DNA from: Clostridia bacterium BRH_c25
GTDB taxonomy: Bacteria > Bacillota_A > Clostridia > Lutisporales > Lutisporaceae
Direction: 5' to 3'
Assembly (NCBI GenBank): GCA_001515955.1
Contig: LOES01000053.1
Location: forward strand, 1-9,427
Length of the DNA: 9,427 nt
The notes under the pieces were generated by a model that was given only the letters and a program-made list of their open reading frames with translations, did no database searches and was not told where the DNA came from. The translations under genes were made by a program, and so were the position numbers. This document shows positions 6,324 through 9,427 of the stretch, in pieces; within the stretch, counting starts at the first letter, position 1, and each line of letters begins with the position of its first letter.

Positions 6324-6931
6324 ATAATAGTATGACTGAGCTATATATTATAAGACATGGTGAGACGGAGCTGAATACAACAGGAGTGTATTACGGCTGG
6401 ACAGACTGTGGCCTAAGCGAAAAGGGAGTCATGCAGTCGGAAGATCTGGCTGATATTTTGCAAAACGTGAGCTTTGACGCCGTCATATCCAGTAGTCTCA
6501 TCAGAGCGGTTGTAACTGCAGTTGTTGTAAGCGGTTTTGCTCCTGAGGAGATTATAAGGGATGACAGGCTGAGAGAGCTTAATTTCGGGGACTGGGAAGG
6601 GATACACCACAAGGAAATCAAGGAAAAGCAAAAGGAAGCCTGGGAGAATTGGAGAAGTGACTGGAAAAATGCAGCCCCTCCCGGAGGTGAAAGCTTTAGT
6701 GAAATGTATGTCCGTGTGAAGAGCTGTATTGAGGATATATTGAGGGAATATAAAGGAAAAAGGGTACTTGTTGTGTCCCACCAGGGTGCAATGCGTATAA
6801 TACCTATGATACTACTGGGGTTTCCTGAGGAAGCGTATTGGAGCTTTACCGCGGAGCAGGGAAGATATAGTCAATATGAGATAGATGATACGGGGCATTG
6901 TACCATTAAAAGAATAAACTCAGGAAGGTAA
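6320..6931 (+). CDS. cobC: Alpha-ribazole phosphatase, histidine phosphatase family
   Basis: The 203-aa product is a phosphoglycerate-mutase-like phosphatase. RHGET (12-16) supplies the phospho-histidine H13. SSSLIRAVVTA (58-68) matches the SSPLxRAxxTA motif, ELNFGDWEG (86-94) carries a conserved acidic residue, PPGGES (120-125) is typical of CobC-like enzymes, and SHQGAMR (153-159) provides the second histidine H154. By context it removes the phosphate from alpha-ribazole-5'-phosphate or from cobalamin-5'-phosphate. A broad-specificity family member is possible from sequence alone; the position inside the cob operon makes CobC much more likely. The start overlaps the cobS stop as ATGA, with AGGAAGAGG (6305-6313) 6 nt upstream. 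A second in-frame ATG four codons later is less well placed. Confidence 0.92.
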   Translation: MNNSMTELYIIRHGETELNTTGVYYGWTDCGLSEKGVMQSEDLADILQNVSFDAVISSSLIRAVVTAVVVSGFAPEEIIRDDRLRELNFGDWEGIHHKEIKEKQKEAWENWRSDWKNAAPPGGESFSEMYVRVKSCIEDILREYKGKRVLVVSHQGAMRIIPMILLGFPEEAYWSFTAEQGRYSQYEIDDTGHCTIKRINSGR

Positions 6932-6942
6932 CAGGAAAGGAT

Positions 6943-8472
6943 ATGACTATGACAAAAAAAACCTTGAAGACAAAGAGCTTGATGATACAGGGAACTGCAT
7001 CCTCTGTAGGAAAAAGCCTTATGTGCACGGCAATCTGCAGGATACTGGCTCAGGATGGATATAATGTGAACCCCTTCAAATCACAGAACATGTCTTTGAA
7101 TTCGTATATAACTCCGGAAGGGCATGAAATGGGAAGGGCTCAGGTAATGCAGGCAGAGGCCTGCGGCAAGCTGCCTGACTCCAGCATGAATCCGATACTG
7201 CTGAAGCCTACCTCGGACAGGAAATCCCAAGTGATAATTGAAGGCAGTGTTTATGCTGACATGGATGCTGTGGAATATTTTGATTTCAAGCCTCAGCTAA
7301 AGGGGCGCATCTCGGATATTTATCAACGGCTGGAAGACAGCAGTGATATTGTTGTTATAGAAGGTGCGGGGAGTCCTGCGGAGATAAACCTTAACCACGA
7401 GGATTTTGTAAACATGGGCATGGCTAAAATAGCAAAGGCTCCGGTGCTGCTTGTGGGAGATATAGACAGGGGAGGCGTTTTTGCTTCTCTTGCAGGTACG
7501 ATGCTTCTTCTTAGCGAGGAAGAGAGAAAGCTTGTCAAGGGAGTGATAATTAACAAGTTCAGAGGAAGTATGGAAATATTGAAGCCCGGATTAAAGATGC
7601 TGGAGGACATAATAAAGGTGCCGGTGCTGGGGGTGATTCCATATTTCAGTATGAACCTTGAGGACGAGGACAGTGTTTCCGAATGGCTGAGGTCCGGTGC
7701 CGGGAAGGATGGGGAGGTGGATGTTGCGGTAATAAGACTGCCGTATATGTCCAACCATACAGATTTCAATGCACTGAGACTCCAGGAGGATGTATCACTC
7801 AGGTTTGTGGAGCTTGATAGTGAGCTTGGAAAGCCGGATGTCATAATAATTCCGGGAAGCAAAAATACCATTCATGATATGCAGGCCTTGATGAAAGCTT
7901 CCATGGGCAGTAAGATATTGAGATGTCATGAAAGCGGCAGTATCGTATTTGGAATCTGCGGCGGATATCAGATGCTGGGAAGGGAAATACTGGACAGCTT
8001 AAAAGCTGAGTCGGAAAATGAGCACTCAGAAGGTCTGGGACTCCTTGACACAGTTACGGAATTCAGGAAAAATAAATTTACGACTCTCTCCAGGGGCAGG
8101 GACAATTTATTCGGTACTGAGGTCAGAGGCTACGAGATACATATGGGAGAAACTTTGAAGACGGGCACGGGACAGCCATTTATCACTGTTTTTGAAAGAG
8201 GTGGCAAAGAAGCATCCGCCCAGGACGGAATGATAAATGAAGACTGTACTGTATTTGGGACATATATCCATGGGATTTTTGACAGCTCCGGATTTGCCAG
8301 AAGCTTTCTGAATCTGGTCAGGGAAAGGAAAGGCATGGCCCCTTTGGAAAATACCGCTGCTGATTATTGGGATTACAAGGAAAAACAGTACGATAAGCTT
8401 GCAGATATAGTAAAGGATAGCCTTGACATGGAAAAGCTGTATGAAATACTGGAGGCGGGAACGGATGCTTAG
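6943..8472 (+). CDS. cobQ: Adenosylcobyric acid synthase, glutamine-hydrolysing
   Basis: CobQ (also named CbiP) uses ATP and glutamine to amidate the b, d, e and g side chains of adenosylcobyrinic acid a,c-diamide. The 509-aa length matches the Salmonella enzyme (about 506). The N-terminal dethiobiotin-synthetase-like domain has QGTASSVGKSLMCTA (16-30) as nucleotide loop, followed by PFKSQNMSLNS (44-54), VIEGAGSPAEINL (138-150) and GDIDRGGVFAS (172-182). The C-terminal class I amidotransferase domain has PGSKNTIHD (304-312), the nucleophile C339 in FGICGGYQMLG (336-346), and H443 in GTYIHGIFDSSGF (439-451). Two ATG codons compete: 6943 and 6949. The AGGAAAGG at 6933-6940 fits 6949 slightly better by spacing, which would give 507 aa. 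It starts 11 nt after cobC and overlaps cbiB by 8 nt. Confidence 0.97.
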   Translation: MTMTKKTLKTKSLMIQGTASSVGKSLMCTAICRILAQDGYNVNPFKSQNMSLNSYITPEGHEMGRAQVMQAEACGKLPDSSMNPILLKPTSDRKSQVIIEGSVYADMDAVEYFDFKPQLKGRISDIYQRLEDSSDIVVIEGAGSPAEINLNHEDFVNMGMAKIAKAPVLLVGDIDRGGVFASLAGTMLLLSEEERKLVKGVIINKFRGSMEILKPGLKMLEDIIKVPVLGVIPYFSMNLEDEDSVSEWLRSGAGKDGEVDVAVIRLPYMSNHTDFNALRLQEDVSLRFVELDSELGKPDVIIIPGSKNTIHDMQALMKASMGSKILRCHESGSIVFGICGGYQMLGREILDSLKAESENEHSEGLGLLDTVTEFRKNKFTTLSRGRDNLFGTEVRGYEIHMGETLKTGTGQPFITVFERGGKEASAQDGMINEDCTVFGTYIHGIFDSSGFARSFLNLVRERKGMAPLENTAADYWDYKEKQYDKLADIVKDSLDMEKLYEILEAGTDA

Positions 8473-9415
8473 TATTTATGCCGCTTTCCTGATCGACCTG
8501 CTTATTGGTGATCCTGCATCACTGCCCCACCCTGTAAGGCTAATGGGAGCTTATATAAGCTTTTTCGAAAAGCAAGTGAGAAAAATTGCAAAATCCGAGC
8601 TTGGTATTAAAGCAGCTGGAGTGCTTCTGCTGATAACAACTGCCGGTCTTGCCTATCTGCTTACCTGGTACCTTTTGAAGCTTGCAGGAAGTATCAGTCC
8701 ATATCTTTATCACGGCTTAAACATACTTCTGCTGTATACCTGCATTGCAGCCCGATGTCTTTCTGATGAGGGGAGCAGAATATTCCATGCTCTTGATAAT
8801 GGAGATTTGGAGAAAAGCAGGAAGCTGTTGTCCATGATAGTAGGAAGGGACACAGACAGCCTGGAGGTCAGCGGAGTCACAAGAGGAGCAGTTGAGACAA
8901 TAGCGGAGAATACCTCTGACGGAGTGATTGCTCCGCTTTTCTACATGTTCCTGGGGGGGGCACCTCTTGCTATGGCATACAAGGCTGTCAATACTCTGGA
9001 CTCAATGGTAGGCTACAAAAATGAAAAATATCTGCATTTCGGCAGGGCAGCTGCCATTTTTGACGATGCTGCCAACTATATACCGGCAAGACTTACCGGT
9101 ATACTGATAGTGCTTGCTTCGATGCCGCTAAGGTTGGATTGTAAACGGAGCCTGAGTATCCTTCTAAGAGACAGCAGAAAACACAGCAGTCCCAACAGCG
9201 GCTTCCCGGAAGCTGCTGTGGCAGGAGCTATTGGAGTACAGCTGGGAGGGACGAACCATTACTTTGGAAAGCCTGTGGAGAAGCCTGCAATCGGAGAACC
9301 GCTACGCCCGCTTTGCAGGACAGACATCATAACGGCCATCAGGCTTATGTATGCTTCTTCAATACTTGCACTTATATTATTTTCAATAATGTTTCGCTTG
9401 GGGGGATGGATATGA
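8465..9415 (+). CDS. cbiB: Adenosylcobinamide-phosphate synthase
   Basis: CbiB is a membrane protein that attaches (R)-1-amino-2-propanol O-2-phosphate to adenosylcobyric acid; some naming schemes call it CobD. With the ATG at 8465 it has 316 residues, close to the Salmonella length of about 319. That start is preferred because GGAGG (8451-8455) precedes it by 9 nt. The frame extends 14 codons further into cobQ without signal. Motifs are DLLIGDPASLPHPVRLMG (11-28), VGRDT (126-130), AENTSDGVIAP (147-157), AYKAVNTLDSMVGYKNEKY (171-189), NYIPARLTG (204-212) and HSSPNSGFPEAAVAGAIGVQLGG (240-262). Hydrophobic segments lie at roughly 50-72, 83-97, 153-170, 210-222 and 290-311. It overlaps the stop of cobQ by 8 nt and the next gene by 4 nt. 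A run of eight G residues lies at 8953-8960. Confidence 0.96.
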   Translation: MLSIYAAFLIDLLIGDPASLPHPVRLMGAYISFFEKQVRKIAKSELGIKAAGVLLLITTAGLAYLLTWYLLKLAGSISPYLYHGLNILLLYTCIAARCLSDEGSRIFHALDNGDLEKSRKLLSMIVGRDTDSLEVSGVTRGAVETIAENTSDGVIAPLFYMFLGGAPLAMAYKAVNTLDSMVGYKNEKYLHFGRAAAIFDDAANYIPARLTGILIVLASMPLRLDCKRSLSILLRDSRKHSSPNSGFPEAAVAGAIGVQLGGTNHYFGKPVEKPAIGEPLRPLCRTDIITAIRLMYASSILALILFSIMFRLGGWI

Positions 9416-9427
9416 ATTTCCACGGAG
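9412..9427 (+). CDS. Start of a further cob gene, probably threonine-phosphate decarboxylase CobD (cut by window edge)
   Basis: An ATG at 9412 overlaps the cbiB stop as ATGA and has a run of six G residues (9400-9405) 6 nt upstream as a ribosome binding site. Only MNFHG and one more base are visible. CobD proteins, which make the aminopropanol phosphate used by CbiB, begin with a short leader and then HGG, which this fits. The gene order supports the call, but five residues cannot prove it. Confidence 0.55.

Noticed and set aside
7323..7871. A 182-codon serine-rich minus-strand frame opposite cobQ
   Set aside because: The serine and leucine richness is the reverse reading of acidic and lysine codons in cobQ; no independent signal supports it.
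1..9427. Insertion sequences, CRISPR repeats, tRNA genes, phage or defence genes
   Set aside because: I saw no transposase motifs, no spaced direct repeats and no tRNA-like cloverleaf, and almost all of the sequence is accounted for by metabolic genes and one control region.

Overview
The window looks like chromosomal DNA of a low-to-moderate GC Gram-positive bacterium, most likely a member of the Clostridia. The evidence is frequent AGA/AGG arginine and ATA isoleucine codons, strong purine-rich ribosome binding sites, a consensus TTGACT-17-TATAAT promoter, intrinsic terminators, and a B12 riboswitch that appears to act by transcription termination. I cannot name the genus. The region is dense and well ordered, with no sign of mobile elements, CRISPR arrays, tRNA or rRNA.

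Left part (about 1-3300): the 3' end of an operon resembling the uncharacterised yhf cluster of Escherichia coli. It holds a 5'-truncated YhfS-like fold-type-I PLP enzyme, a YhfX-like alanine-racemase-type PLP enzyme and a YhfW-like phosphopentomutase/alkaline-phosphatase-superfamily metalloenzyme. It ends in a near-perfect bidirectional terminator whose 5' arm includes the end of yhfW. The biochemical pathway of this set is not established as far as I know, and it is the most open question in the window.

Middle (about 3300-3914): a convergent 67-aa HMA-like (heavy-metal-associated fold) protein without the metal-binding CxxC motif, then a roughly 400-bp control region. That region holds a consensus sigma-A-type promoter, a cobalamin riboswitch with a clear B12 box, a candidate antiterminator and an intrinsic terminator just before cobT.

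Right part (3915-9427): a tightly packed cobalamin operon, cobT-cobU-cobS-cobC-cobQ-cbiB-(cobD start). Together these genes perform the late steps of adenosylcobalamin synthesis. CobQ amidates adenosylcobyrinic acid a,c-diamide to adenosylcobyric acid. CbiB, with CobD supplying aminopropanol phosphate, makes adenosylcobinamide phosphate. CobU activates this to adenosylcobinamide-GDP. CobT makes alpha-ribazole phosphate, CobS joins the two halves, and CobC removes the phosphate. Gene junctions are 1-20 nt gaps or 4-8 nt overlaps, so one riboswitch-controlled transcript with translational coupling is the natural reading. No corrin-ring (cbi/cob early) genes and no cob(I)alamin adenosyltransferase lie in the window.
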